Assembly: GCF_964204865.1 (NCBI RefSeq)
Contig: NC_135255.1
Span: 2,914,001 to 2,978,000, forward strand
From: Styela clava
Lineage: Eukaryota > Chordata > Ascidiacea > Stolidobranchia > Styelidae
Direction: 5' to 3'
DNA length: 64,000 nt
In this document: one piece after another, positions 22,380-34,190 of the stretch
Position numbering within the stretch: the first letter of the stretch is position 1
Layout: every line of letters starts with the position of its first letter
The notes under the pieces: model-generated
The model's database searches: none
The model's input: the letters and a program-made list of their open reading frames with translations, nothing else
Told to the model about the DNA's origin: nothing
Made by a program: the position numbers and the translations under genes

Positions 22380-24062
22380 TGACTGATTTTGGTCGTTGGT
22401 GAAATATATATGTAGAGTTTATTTATGTTATTCTTGGAACCCTTCTTGAGTTTAAAGTCATTTGTAAAATTTGAACACCTCGGATTTCGCTATCAAAGAC
22501 GATTTCAGTATACCGTACTGAAATATTTGTAAAAGTCGTTACGTTTTTGCATTTTATTGCACTACTTCGTCACGGCGGGGATTTAGACGTCAGCAAACAA
22601 AATTAAATCTTAGCGTTGTTGCCTTAATGCTGACAAAACTAAAAATTAATACCTTTTTTCTCTCCACCAATTAAAAGAAAATACCGCTTCAATTGAGTGG
22701 TGATTAGATAATTCTTCAAAAAAATAGTAAAGTCAATCATTTTTTATTGAAAGCGAGAAAAGTAACATCGCCGAAATAACACGCGCACCAGCATCCAATC
22801 CCACATATTTCAAATTGGTAAATACTGCGTAAAGACTGGAACCTCAAAATTTGACTTATCTTGTTTTGAATAATAATAAAAATTGATGGGAACTGAACAC
22901 GCTACTATTGTTTCGAAACTAAAAAATATAAATGTTTGACCAATCTTTCAACATTGGGATCGCGATCATTACGTACATACCACCTTTTAGGTTTAAAATA
23001 GCATCAATTATTCCCTTGTACTACATGTAGATTACTCTCTTGTTTGCCAATAATAATTACAAAAACAGAGTTTGAACGTTTCAGAATATACTTGGCAGAA
23101 TAAATTAGTTAAAGTAAATATTTTCACTTAACCGAATAACTAAAGAGTTGAGTTCTCTTCCACCGACACAAGCGTAAAAAAAACCATTCAACGGAATATT
23201 TCGAATCTAAAATCTGCTCTATCGTCTAGACTAGAGTCTAGACTTGGGGCGAGCAAAGAAAGCGTGAATATTAGAAAACAAACCGATCCATAGGTTTCTT
23301 CCATCTATCAAATCTCATCCATAGATGGTCTTCATCGCGAATGGTCATTTGAGCAATATATTCCTTTTTATAGCCATTAAATTAAAGTAAAATTATTGTC
23401 AAAATTCAGCAGTCTGTGCACGTAAAGTTTCACCCACATACATTTGCGCCCATGCAGATTTGCATCCACGGTAATGTTCAACCACGAGTAGAGCTGGGAA
23501 TCTTTGTAACATTAGTGTTTCGAAATCGAAAAGAAATTTTGTCTTTAAAACTAAATTAAATCGAAACACAAATTTGTCAACAATAAAACACGCCACCATT
23601 ACTTACAAATTTCATGTATAATATAGGACATTTCTAAAAATGTCTAAAATTTCTAAATTCACAAAAAGGGTCTCTTGAAACTAGTTTGAGAGCATGAAAT
23701 GATAAAGCAAAGAACCTCAATGTTATACCTAGTAATTAATACAAACTCATTGCAGGCCTGCACGCTATTGATTCAAATTTTAATTCTCAAACTTTGTTCA
23801 TTCAAAACTGAAAACCGATGGGTGACATCTGGCAACGATAGAAACCCTTATGAATGTTTGAGAGGTAATTATCCGTGCCGGTCTGAAAATGGCCGTGGGT
23901 GCAAACATCCATTACTGCAAATCGAATGAGGGTGCAAATGTATGCGGTTGCAAAAGTTCGTGGATACGAATGTTCGTGCGACTAATTTCCATGGATAAAA
24001 TATGTATATGCTAGAATGTATGGGTGACGAGATAGTGGAACATACAAAAGTGTCTCTGTATA
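22380..24062. other. Intergenic DNA with decayed MITE-like pieces
   Basis: No gene is supported. Two stretches (about 23420-23490 and 23875-23990) carry degenerate motifs of the form CATTTGCACCCA/GTGGGTGCAAA and look like separated halves of an old relative of the 203-bp MITE. A near-palindrome of GTCTAGAC units lies at about 23225-23245. Confidence 0.45.
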
Positions 24063-24430
24063 CAGTGATGAGCTGTAGCCGGAACGCTCTTTGGAGTTAC
24101 GATGAAATGCTATGTAAAATAAGTGATGACTGACCGTTTTTAACAGTAATACTATTAAAAAAACCAATCGTTCAACGTTTAAATGGCATTTATCCGTTAC
24201 TCTTTAAAGTTACTGTGAAATACTAGTTAAAATATTTAATGACTGGCCGTTTTTAACAGTAATACTGTTAAAGAAAACAGTCGTTCAACGTTTAAATGGC
24301 ATTTATCCGTTAGTTTTTAAAGTTACGGTGAAATACTAGGAAAAATATTTAATGACTGGCCGTTTTTAACAGTGATACTGTTAAAAATCGCCAGTCCTAA
24401 AACGTTTAAATAGCATTTCACCGTAACTTA
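24063..24430. repeat. Macrosatellite copy 0 (fragment)
   Basis: It starts with 25 bases of the CAGTGATGAGCTG hAT-like element, jumps into about three units of the 113-bp minisatellite, and then joins directly to the start of copy 1 at 24431. It is therefore an internally deleted remnant of a full unit. Confidence 0.75.
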
Positions 24431-24467
24431 CAGTAAAATGATCAAACTTTCATTGAAGGGTTTAGAT

Positions 24468-24902
24468 CAGGGTTCGGCACACTACGACCCGCGGGCCGGA
24501 TTCGGCCCGCGACGGTTCACTGAATTATATTTACAAAACAGCTTTATTGTCGATTATATTCTTTACGTGACAGAATTTGTTTCGAGAAACTAAATTATAT
24601 TATAACCTAACAAGTATATAATTCACAATCACTCGTTTAATGAGCCCATAATTGAATATAATTAGAGAAATGGCAAAAGAACGTAAAAAAGTTGATGCTG
24701 AGCGCAATTGGTTTAATGACGCTGAAAATATTTAAATGATCAGTCTTCACGCACTGCTTGAAATTTAACTGAAATCTTGGTGAAAAAATTTGATTCATTG
24801 GCCATTCCTTTGGTTTTAAACTTTCTAAAAATACATGCGGCATGCCAATAACTTGCAACCTTTAATTGTGGCCCGCGAACGACAAAAGTTTGCCGACTTC
24901 TG
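24468..24902. mobile_element. 435-bp hAT-like MITE with 8-bp target duplication (copy 1)
   Basis: Ends CAGGGTTCGGCA... and ...TGCCGACTTCTG. It is flanked by GTTTAGAT (24460-24467) and GTTTAGAC (24903-24910), an 8-bp duplication with one change, as expected for hAT. Near both ends are GGCCCGCG motifs typical of Charlie-like elements. The internal 222-base frame on the minus strand has no recognisable domain. Full-length copies recur at 30805-31239 and 48774-49210; a 5'-truncated one ends at 42634. Confidence 0.8.
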
Positions 24903-25099
24903 GTTTAGACTTTAGAGTCAGTGAAGTTCTACAGTCATCCCAATTCAAATCCTCTACCCACTGCCTGATCTAAACCCTTCAATGAAAGTTTGATCATTTT
25001 ACTGTGTCGGCCGATATTTGTCCCATTACTGCATCTAGAAATCACTGATACATTCATGCTTAGACTGAATTCGATCAAATATATCAAGGTATCAAATAT

Positions 25100-25302
25100 G
25101 GTGACCGTACATTTGAACCCATGTACATTTGAACCCATGCGTATATCCACGGGTTCAATCTATATGCGGGTGCTAAAACCCATGGGTTAGGGTTAGTATG
25201 GGTTTAACTATCCGTGAAACAGAAAAAATTCCATAGGTGCAATAACATACAGGTGCAATTGTCATGGGTTCAAATGTACGTGGGTTCAAATGTAATGGAA
25301 CC
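25100..25302. mobile_element. 203-bp MITE with 9-bp target duplication (copy 1)
   Basis: Ends GGTGACC/GGAACC with long imperfect inverted termini built from two direct units of TACATTTGAACCCA. It is flanked by ATCAAATAT at 25091-25099 and 25303-25311. Nine-base duplications are usual for Mutator-like elements, but the superfamily is not settled. No coding capacity. Confidence 0.85.
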
Positions 25303-25384
25303 ATCAAATATAATTGGCTTCATAACTGCAAACTCTCTCTTTAACAACGAAACACTGCGATAATCCTAGGTGCTGGAAGAGCAA

Positions 25385-25690
25385 CTCAAAAATACGATTT
25401 CCACTCCCTCCACTTTCCTATTCTCGATCCGCTAGTCTGTCTCCCTCGCACATCTGCTTCACCTCCCTATCCTCGACCCACCGTCCGATCTCCCTCAACA
25501 TTCCTATCCTCGACTCACTGTCCTATTTCTCCCAACCTTCCTATCCCCTTCAACCTTTTTATCCTCGACTCATTGCCCTATCTCCTTCAACTTTTCTATC
25601 CTCGATCCAATGCAGTATCTGCCTCAAAATTCCCACCCTCAACCCACTGTCCGACCCCCCTCAACTTACTCACCTTCAACCCACGGCGCT
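25385..25690. repeat. Pyrimidine-rich minisatellite, about 37-bp degenerate period (copy 1)
   Basis: Repeating units of the form CCTATCCTCGACYCAYYGTC followed by CGATCTCCYTCAACNTT. The strand is strongly C/T-biased. Equivalent tracts occur in the other copies near 31740-32010, 43135-43410 and 49500-49775. Confidence 0.75.
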
Positions 25691-26139
25691 ATACCACTCA
25701 GTACCTAACCTAACGGCGCTAAAATAAACTTTACCATCTCGCGACTAACTTCCATGTGTTATACTGGTCGAGAATGCCATTGAGATGATTCAATCGTACG
25801 TCGACAAAACATGATTGACGGCATTCGTAAATGTAGGCTGGAATCTCAATTGGTTATCAATAACCATAATTAATGGCTTAAAATGTGCTACTAATTAGGC
25901 TACTGAGTCGCCCAGTGAGTGTAATCCCTTCCAAACTATTTTTAAGCCATGAAATGTAGCGTTGCCAACTGCCCTTTAATTCAGCGTATACTCCCAAAAT
26001 TGAACTTATCTTATCTGCAACTTAACGAAGTTGCAAAGGACGCAGTTCGTACGTAATCTTTGGCATCACTTTTACTATAAAATGTTGAATAAAAATACTT
26101 TATACGTACCAGAGCACTATTGCTTATTTCGGATCAGCA

Positions 26140-26640
26140 TCATATTGTCACAATTGAGTAACTTATATACCTAACGAACACAATCAACTGCGCTAAACCA
26201 GACGTATCCGTGGATTCATCCAATTGCAAAGCGTAATTTCCTCCTTTGACTCTATCAATCAGTTGGCACCTAATATCTTGACCCATTTCGCTGATACGTC
26301 GGCGAATGGTAAATACAGTCATTGATATTTCTTTCATTTCCTTAGTTACCTTGTCTCCATTCATAATTTGACTAATTGCAATAGTTTTGATTAGTGTTTC
26401 TCCGATGGTGTGTGGTTTTTATCTTTTGCGATTAAATATGCCACTCCATACAATGCCTTTTGAGATTTTTCTAAGATTGTGAGATACTTTGTCATTGTTT
26501 TCTTTTCGCCTAACAATTCCTCTTCTGAAACCAAGTTTTATAATTTTTTCGCTGTACTTCCGCTTATAAGGATGGTTTGAGTGATGTATTTCTATCCGAT
26601 GAGGGTGAGGAGATGGGTCTTTTGTCGGGCGTTGATCCCC
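26140..26640 (-). pseudogene. hAT (ZBED/SCAND3-like) transposase remnant, copy 1
   Basis: The minus-strand frame 26364-26140 contains GGNYALQLDESTDTSGLAQL, the signature of hAT transposases of the ZBED5/SCAND3 type, where the Asp belongs to the catalytic region. Farther upstream on the same strand are pieces resembling the N-terminal part (HHSNHPYKRKYSEK, and YGVAYLIAKDK) in other frames. Only a fraction of a transposase is present and the frames are broken, so it is inactive. The same relic occurs in all four array copies. Confidence 0.75.
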
Positions 26641-27132
26641 ACTGATTGAAGACGCAAAGATGTCTGAAGGTGCATGCGGTGTTCTGTTCTCACTTAATTT
26701 CTCCTTTGTATCTTCCGCTCGCGGCTTTTTTCGAGTATTCTTCAGTTTGTCAACATTATTTGTGACTAAAACTACCTTTAAAATTTTTAACCCCGCTAAA
26801 TTTTGAATTTAACCAAAAATATCTTACAATAACAAATGTAACAGCATCCCAACTATTTAATTTAGAATGGACAAATCTCATCATCTGTCTTTATCAAGCA
26901 ATTCCACACGACTACTGCTAACCTCGCATTGCTACGAAACAATACAATTGTCTACCTACGTATAGTAGGATAATACCAATTAACAATGCAAACATCTACG
27001 TCAAGGTGGTCCAAGGTTGTGGGCTCCGCGGGCCACCAAATTATTTTGGCATTGGTCGCGGGCCACAATAGTATCAAGAATAGGTAAACAGTGCAATACA
27101 AAACTAGCACTTCTATTGTGTAAACACATAGG

Positions 27133-27602
27133 CAGTGATGAGCTGTAGCCGGAACGCACCGGAACGGCGTTCCGGTTGTTGGACTTTAATTGTATTTGCG
27201 TTCCGGTTGTTGAAATAAAATTATGTCATAGAAAGTCTAGTTCTAGTATATCTTGTAAACTTACTTATTAACTTACGTCTTGTTACGCCATAACTTTTTT
27301 CACATTACAGCAGACAAATATTTAGTGCACAGCAATAACGTGTAATGGATGTTTCGCCGACCTCTGACCCCGTGAAATTTCATTCTATACCTTTCTAATA
27401 AACACATTCGTATTGAATTGGTATAAATATTCTTGTAATTTTCAACAGACATATACCAGATAATTTCTTCATATTTCATTGTAGTCCTTCGGCTCTATCT
27501 CAGGACAGATAAAAATTTGTGGTAGCGTCCGCGTCATGTTGTAAATATATATTACATTTTCACAAGTTAGCTGCGTTCCGGTTGTTCCGATTTTCCCAGC
27601 TC
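27133..27602. mobile_element. CAGTGATGAGCTG hAT-like MITE (copy 1)
   Basis: It starts CAGTGATGAGCTGTAGCCGG, followed by inverted GGAACGC/GCGTTCC motifs, and ends GCGTTCCGGTTGTTCCGAT then TTTCCCAGCTC. A relative with both ends intact lies at 58521-58994. Other array copies: 33721-34190, 45115-45584, 51431-51901. No clear target duplication was seen. Confidence 0.65.
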
Positions 27603-27984
27603 GACTACTTAGGGCCTCTAAAACTGGAAAAGGCATGATCCGGCTCTGGACAGGTTATACTGAGCTTTTGAATTATAGGAACCTTCATTGCCGCTGCTTC
27701 AGGATACTAGTAAGTTCATAACATTATGACGTGAGAACATAGAAGAGACCTAAGTACAGTCGGTGTGTTAGTAAGAAGCTACTACTGTTCTGCTTAGAGT
27801 GGCTGAGTGTGGTGCAACTACCGTACCGATATCCCGGAATCGGTATTCAGGCATTTAGCCATTAGGAATATTGAAGTAACGGTGCACTACTACAATTTTG
27901 AATACTGGTATGTATAAAAAAACAAATCTCCGAATTACTGACAATTGACATTTTTCAAGTATTAAACTTACAGAAAAATGCCAT

Positions 27985-28411
27985 TCAATCGTTAAACCAA
28001 TGACCGTTTTTAACAGTAATGTTGTTAAAAAAAAGCCAGCTGTTCAACGTTTAAATGGCATTTCACCGTAGCTCTTTGAAGTTACGGTGAAATGCTATGT
28101 AAAATAAGTGATGACTGACCGTTTTTAACAGTAATACTGTTAAAAAAACCAGTTGTTCAACGTTTAAATGGCATTTATCCGTTACTCTTTAAAGTTACTG
28201 TGAAATACTAGTTAAAATATTCAATGACTGGCCGTTTTTAACAGTAATACTGTTGAAAAAAACAGTCGTTCAACGTTTAAATGGCATTTATCTGTTACTC
28301 TTTAAAGTTACGGTGAAATACTAGTTAAAATATTTAATTACTGGTCGTTTTTAACAGTGATACTGTTAAAAATCGCCAGTCCTAAAACGTTTAAATAGCA
28401 TTTCACCGTAA
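27985..28411. repeat. 113-bp minisatellite (copy 1)
   Basis: About four tandem units with a period of 113 bases (the CTGG of one unit at 28228 and the next at 28341). Each unit holds a palindromic core, TTTTTAACAGTAATACTG then TTAAAAA, and the conserved words CGTTTAAATGGCATTT and AAAGTTACGGTGAAAT. Equivalent arrays lie at about 24086-24428, 34570-35001, 45960-46391 and 52285-52721. Confidence 0.85.
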
Positions 28412-28641
28412 CTTCAATACCATTAATACCCGATTTTACTGAAAGCATCAGTTTGGGTTAATACAGTGACAAACTCTATTTAGTTGTAGGCGTATAATAA
28501 ATAAATCAAGGATGCTGTAGTCAGCGTCGATTTAACCATTAAGCAAAAGTGAGTGCAGTACAATGTAACAACAAGATAATGACTGTGTCGGATAAAGACG
28601 TTTTTTGATAAATTCAAGTCCACTGATGTAAAGCAATAGGT

Positions 28642-28972
28642 CAGGGTGGTCCAGACCCAGACCCGTCGCTTCATTATCTGTGTTCCGCGTCGCATTTCCG
28701 GCAGGGTAAACAAAAAAATCTCATTTGGTGTCGTTTCGTCATAAAAATAGCCAGAAAAATCTTTTGACATATTGCTACATCACTGAATTGACTAGTTTTA
28801 TGGCTATCCGAGACTAGCGTAGTTGAATAATGTGCTTGGCTAGTCTAAATTTTTAACTGCTGTGTGTTTGTTTTGTATTGCACTGTTTACCTATTCTTGG
28901 CAATATTGTGGCCCGCGAATAATACAAAAATAATAGTGTGGCCCTCGAGGCCGATAACCTTGGACCACGCTG
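28642..28972. mobile_element. 331-bp hAT-like element with perfect 8-bp target duplication (copy 1)
   Basis: It starts CAGGGTGGTCCAGACC, ends CCTTGGACCACGCTG, and is flanked on both sides by CAATAGGT (28634-28641 and 28973-28980). Subterminal GGCCCGCG motifs fit Charlie-like hAT elements. Copies 2 and 3 of the array carry it at 35219-35549 and 46612-46942 with the same duplication. Confidence 0.85.
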
Positions 28973-30804
28973 CAATAGGTATGTATTTGCAGCAGGGGGT
29001 GCAGTAATAACATTGAAAGATTAGCAAGTGATGGGAGGCAGAAAATTGGATTTAAGTACTGAAATTGATGTACCGGGTAAAAGTAAAGAACATGTGTTGC
29101 GGAAATAAAAAAAAATGGGCAGGTCTAAACGCTGATATATCAGGCCCTAGGGTTTTTGGATGACATAAATAATTCGGATGGTTATATTCAGGTGCTGATA
29201 ATACGAGGGGAATTACGGTATACGATTTGTTATTTTTTCGATATTTTCAACGGAAATTTATATCCACGAAAACTATAGTCATAATTCCAGCAGGAACAAG
29301 TGGGTGGGATGAAACATTCCAGTGGGCAGGATCCGGCCCGCGGACCGTAAATTGTCCACCCCTGGCATGGAATGTCACCTAACCCTGTAGTGTAAAATAT
29401 GATTAAAAACGTAGTAATGCAGCGCGTCGGAATGCAGACCGATCGCTCTTCAATAATAAATGTAAACAAGTGAGCGATAATCAAATATATCAAGGCGAAA
29501 ACGAATTAGTACTGGTATGCAATCTGTCACAGTATAGACCAGGGGTCCGCAGCTACTTTTTAGCGCGACCCAAAATATTTTTTTTCAACTTCTCGCGACC
29601 CAAGCATTTGGTAAACATGTAATTAGTTATTGATTTTAAGACTATTGTCGACGCTAGCACTTTTCTTGCACAAAATTATATGGAACTTAGCACATAAAAT
29701 TGTGAATAATAGCGTTTATTATGACGAATGCAAATTATAAGCTTTGTGCATAATACACGACATATCTTATCGAGGTTTAATTTGGCAGACGGCAGCTCGA
29801 AGATATTTTTCTACCTCTAGCCTTGATCTGTAATTGTATTTTATGTATGTAAACGCTGATAGGCGGGAAAAAATGTATTGGTTTTTTAATTAATTTTGGA
29901 TGCTTTGCGTTTCAAGATCGCTGCTTTCAAGCTTTTGTTGGTAAGAACATGAGGAACGTTTGTTCGTTGGAACAAACAACACATTGAGGACGTGAATCAT
30001 CATTTATAAGAATAAACGTGAAACCAATCTTTATACATTAGTTCGCTGTTATTCCGCTTATATGTATGGTTTGAGTGAAGTATTTCTATCCGATGAGGGT
30101 GAAAAGGTGAGTCTTTTGTCGGGCGTTGATCCCCACTGCTATAAGTGCTCCGTACGGAGCCTAAGGTCTCCGCGAGCTATTTGTTCACTTAAAAAACTGA
30201 CTTGGTTAATTTTGTATCTGTGAAAAAGCATTAACGTCACTAATAAAATTTGACGACGGTGGTGTCGAAATGTGGTAGTGATTCAAATATAACATTATCT
30301 ATAACTAAGGGCGCAGCAGCCATGGTTTTCTAAAAGGGAGAGGGTTCAGAATAGAAAATTCCCGAACAACACATCGCGATTAGACCACTTTATAAAAAAC
30401 GTCTTTTTCATCGGATAACGAGATTTCTGTTGCGTAAAATTATTCAATCCATGGCCGACCCGGGAATTTAAATTGTCTTTTCATATCAATTCAATTGCGT
30501 TCATCGTTTCTCGTCTTTGAGTTGACTAATATACTACGGCAACCATGAAATACTTGTTAAACCGTCTACTAGCAATGAATGGTTTGAAATCGTATTTTTG
30601 AGTTGCTCTTCCAGCACCTAGGATTGTCGCAGTGTTTCGTTGTTTGCAGAGTTTGCAGTTATGAAGCCAATTATATTTGATACCTTGATATATTTGATCG
30701 AATTCAGTCTATGCATGAATGGATCAATGATTTCTAGATACAGTAATGGGACAAATATCGGCCGACACAGTAAAATGATCAAACTTTCATTGAAGGGTTT
30801 AGAT

Positions 30805-31239
30805 CAGGGTTCGGCACACTACGACCCGCGGGCCGGATACGGCCCGCGACGCTTCACTGAATTATATTTACAAAACAGCTTTATTGACGATTATATTCTT
30901 TACGTGACAGAATTTGTTTCGAGAAACTAAATTATATTATAACCTAACAAGTATATAATTCACAATCACTCGTTTAATGAGCCCATAATTGAATATAATT
31001 AGAGAAATGGCAAAAGAACGTAAAAAAGTTGATGCTGAGCGCAAATGGTTTAATGACGCTGAAAATATTTAAATGATCAGTCTTCACGCACTGCTTGAAA
31101 TTTAACTGAAATCTTGGTGAAAAAATTTGATTCATTGGCCATTCCTTTGGTTTTAAACTTTCTAAAAATACATGCGGCATGCCAATAACTTGCAACCTTT
31201 AATTGTGGCCCGCGAACGACAAAAGTTTGCCGACTTCTG
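30805..31239. mobile_element. 435-bp hAT-like MITE (copy 2)
   Basis: Same termini and length as 24468-24902, with GTTTAGAT on the left and GTTTAGAC on the right. Confidence 0.8.
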
Positions 31240-31436
31240 GTTTAGACTTTAGAGTCAGTGAAGTTCTACAGTCATCCCAATTCAAATCCTCTACCAACTG
31301 CCTGATCTAAACCCTTCAATGAAAGTTTGATCATTTTACTGTGTCGGCCGATATTTGTCCCATTACTGCATCTAGAAATCACTGATACATTCATGCTTAG
31401 ACTGAATTCGATCAAATATATCAAGGTATCAAATAT

Positions 31437-31639
31437 GGTGACCGTACATTTGAACCCATGTACATTTGAACCCATGCGTATATCCACGGGTTCAATCTAT
31501 ATGCGGGTGCTAAAACCCATGGGTTAGGGTTAGTATGGGTTTAACTATCCGTGAAACAGAAAAAATTCCATACGTGCAATAGCATACAGGTGCAATTGTC
31601 ATGGGTTCAAATGTACGTGGGTTCAAATGTAATGGAACC
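31437..31639. mobile_element. 203-bp MITE (copy 2)
   Basis: Identical ends and the same 9-bp ATCAAATAT flanks (31428-31436 and 31640-31648) as the copy at 25100, so it was carried along by amplification of the unit rather than inserted anew. Confidence 0.85.
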
Positions 31640-32727
31640 ATCAAATATAATTGGCTTCATAACTGCAAACTCTCTCTTTAATAACGAAACACTGCGATAA
31701 TCCTAGGTGCTGGAAGAGCAACTCAAAAATACGATTTCCACTCCCTCCACTTTCCTATACTCGATCCGCTAGTCTGTCTCCCTCGCACATCTGCTTCACC
31801 TCCCTATCCTCGAACCACCGTCCGATCTCCTTCAACATTCCTATCCTCGACTCACTGTCCTATTTCTCCCAACCTTCCTATCCCCTTCAACCTTTTTATC
31901 CTCGACTCATTGCCCTATCTCCTTCAACTTTTCTATCCTCGATCCAATGCAGTATCTGCCTCAAACTCCCCACCCTCAACCCACTGTCCGACCCCCCTCA
32001 ACTTACTCACCTTCAACCCACGGCGCTATACCACTCAGTACCTAACCTAACGGCGCTAAAATAAACTTTACCATCTTGCGACTAACTTCCATGTGTTATA
32101 CTGGTCGAGAATGCCATTGAGATGATTCAATCGTACGTCGACAAAACATGATTGACGGCATTCGTAAATGTAGGCTGGAATCTCAATTGGTTATCAATAA
32201 CCATAATTAGTGGCTTAAAATGTGCTTCTAATTAGGCTACTGATAGCATCGGGTTTGGAGTCACTGTTTTCAAAATTTTAACAGGTCATTCGATATCGAC
32301 ATATCTGAGTTCCTTTTCATAAACACATTCAATGTCGCCTGTATTTCCGTGCAAGGCAAAACGATGGTCTTGGCACGCTTGGTCTTTTTCAACGAATGTT
32401 CTGCCATATCCTGCATTTTTTTAATCCAACTCAGATAGGTGTATATACAAATTTCTTTTGCATGGCTGAGAAGGCTGAAAAGTCAAAAATATAAGTCGCC
32501 CAGTGAGTGTAATCCCTTCCAAACTATTTTTAAGCCATGAAATGTAGCGTTGCCAACTGCCCTTTAATTCAGCGTATACTCCCAAAATTGAACTTATCTT
32601 ATCTGCAACTTAATGAAGTTGCAAAGGACGCAGTTCGTACGTAATCTTTGGCATCACTTTTACTATAAAATGTTGAATAAAAATACTTTATACGTACCAG
32701 AGCACTATTGCTTATTTCGGATCAGCA

Positions 32728-33228
32728 TCATATTGTCACAATTGAGTAACTTATTAACCTAACGAACACAATCAACTGCGCTAAACCAGACGTATCCGTG
32801 GATTCATCCAATTGCAAAGCGTAATTTCCTCCTTTGACTCTATCAATCAGTTGGCACCTAATATCTTGACCCATTTCGCTGATACGTCGGCGAGTGGTAA
32901 ATACAGTCATTGATATTTCTTTCATTTCCTTAGTTACCTTGTCTCCATTCATAATTTGACTAATTGCAATAGTTTTGATTAGTGTTTCTCCGATGGTGTG
33001 TGGTTTTTATCTTTTGCGATTAAATATGCCACTTCATACAATGCCTTTTGAGATTTTTCTAAGATTGTGAGATACTTTGTCATTGTTTTCTTTTCGCCTA
33101 ACAATTCCTTTTCTGAAACCAAGTTTTATAATTTTTTCGCTGTACTTCCGCTTATAAGGATGGTTTGAGTGATGTATTTCTATCCGATGAGGGTGAGGAG
33201 ATGGGTCTTTTGTCGGGCGTTGATCCCC
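32728..33228 (-). pseudogene. hAT transposase remnant, copy 2
   Basis: Minus-strand frame with the LQLDESTDTSG signature; it differs from copy 1 by scattered substitutions (for example TTRRRIS for TIRRRIS). Inactive relic. Confidence 0.72.
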
Positions 33229-33720
33229 ACTGATCGAAGACGCAAAGATGTCTGAAGGTGCATGCGGTGTTCTGTTCTCACTTAATTTATCCTTTGTATC
33301 TTCCGCTCGCGGCTTTTTTCGAGTATTCTTCAGTTTGTCAACATTATTTGTGACTAAAACTACCTTTAAAATTTTTAACCCCGCTAAATTTTGAATCTAA
33401 CCAAAAATATCTTACAATAACAAATGTAACAGCATTCCAACTATTTAATTTAGAATGGACAAATCTCATCATCTGTCTTTATCAAGCAATTCCACACGAC
33501 TACTGCTAACCTCGCATTGCTACGAAACAATACAATTGTCTACCTACGTATAGTAGGATAATACCAATTAACAATGCAAACATCTACGTCAGGGTGGTCC
33601 AAGGTTGTGGGCTCCGCGGGCCACCAAATTATTTTGGCATTGGTCGCGGGCCACAATAGTATCAAGAATAGGTAAACAGTGCAATACAAAACTAGCACTT
33701 CTATTGAGTAAACACATAGG

Positions 33721-34190
33721 CAGTGATGAGCTGTAGCCGGAACGCACCGGAACGGCGTTCCGGTTGTTGGACTTTAATTGCATTTGCGTTCCGGTTGTTG
33801 AAATAAAATTATGTCATAGAAAGTCTAGTTCTAGTATATCTTGTAAACTTACTTATTAACTTACGTCTTGTTACGCCATAACTTTTTTCACATTACAGCA
33901 GACAAATATTTAGTGCACAGCAATAACGTGTAATGGATGTTTCGCCGACCTCTGACCCCGTGAAATTTCATTCTATACCTTTCTAATAAACCCATTCGTA
34001 TTGAATTGGTATAAATATTCTTGTAATTTTGAACAGACATATACCAGATAATTTCTTCATATTTCATTGTAGTCCTTCGGCTCTATCTCAGGACAGACAA
34101 AAATTTGTGGTAGCGTCCGCGTCATGTTGTAAATATATATTACATTTTCACAAGTTAGCTGCGTTCCGGTTGTTCCGATTTTCCCAGCTC
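33721..34190. mobile_element. CAGTGATGAGCTG hAT-like MITE (copy 2)
   Basis: Equivalent of 27133-27602 in the second unit, nearly identical. Confidence 0.62.

Larger units (their letters stand above)
24431..30767. repeat. Macrosatellite copy 1 (6.34 kb)
   Basis: Tandem unit in direct orientation with copies 2-4 at about 98% identity by eye. Order inside: hAT-like MITE (24468-24902), right arm of the inverted repeat with the 203-bp MITE (25100-25302), pyrimidine-rich minisatellite, hAT transposase remnant, CAGTGATGAG element (27133-27602), 113-bp minisatellite (about 27985-28411), 331-bp hAT-like element (28642-28972), further hAT-like termini (about 29325 and 29541), then the left inverted-repeat arm (from about 30587). 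It lacks about 250 bases that copies 2 and 3 carry at 32243-32492 and 43634-43887. Confidence 0.92.
30587..31740. repeat. Large inverted repeat around the 435-bp hAT-like MITE
   Basis: The left arm (30587-30804, starting GAAATCGTATTTTTGAGTTG) is repeated in inverted orientation at about 31300-31740; the right arm is split by the 203-bp MITE at 31437-31639. Arms are roughly 220 bases with a few mismatches. The 435-bp hAT-like element forms the spacer. The arrangement straddles each unit boundary of the macrosatellite. Confidence 0.8.

Noticed and set aside
24637..25190. Open frames of 66-73 codons repeated in the macrosatellite (also at 30974, 31272, 42381, 49243)
   Set aside because: They lie in the body of non-autonomous elements or across MITE/inverted-repeat junctions, have no domain, and recur only because the unit is repeated.
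25160..25205. GGGTTAGGGTTAG resembling a telomere repeat
   Set aside because: Only two units, at the same place in every copy of the 203-bp MITE; part of that element rather than interstitial telomere DNA.
27985..28411. Evenly spaced repeats considered as a CRISPR-like array
   Set aside because: Units are contiguous tandem repeats with no unique spacers, in a eukaryotic genome.
28480..28770. Repeated minus-strand frame of 92-96 codons (also at 35069 and 46462)
   Set aside because: It spans the border of the 331-bp hAT-like element and varies in length between copies through an indel, so it is not a conserved gene.
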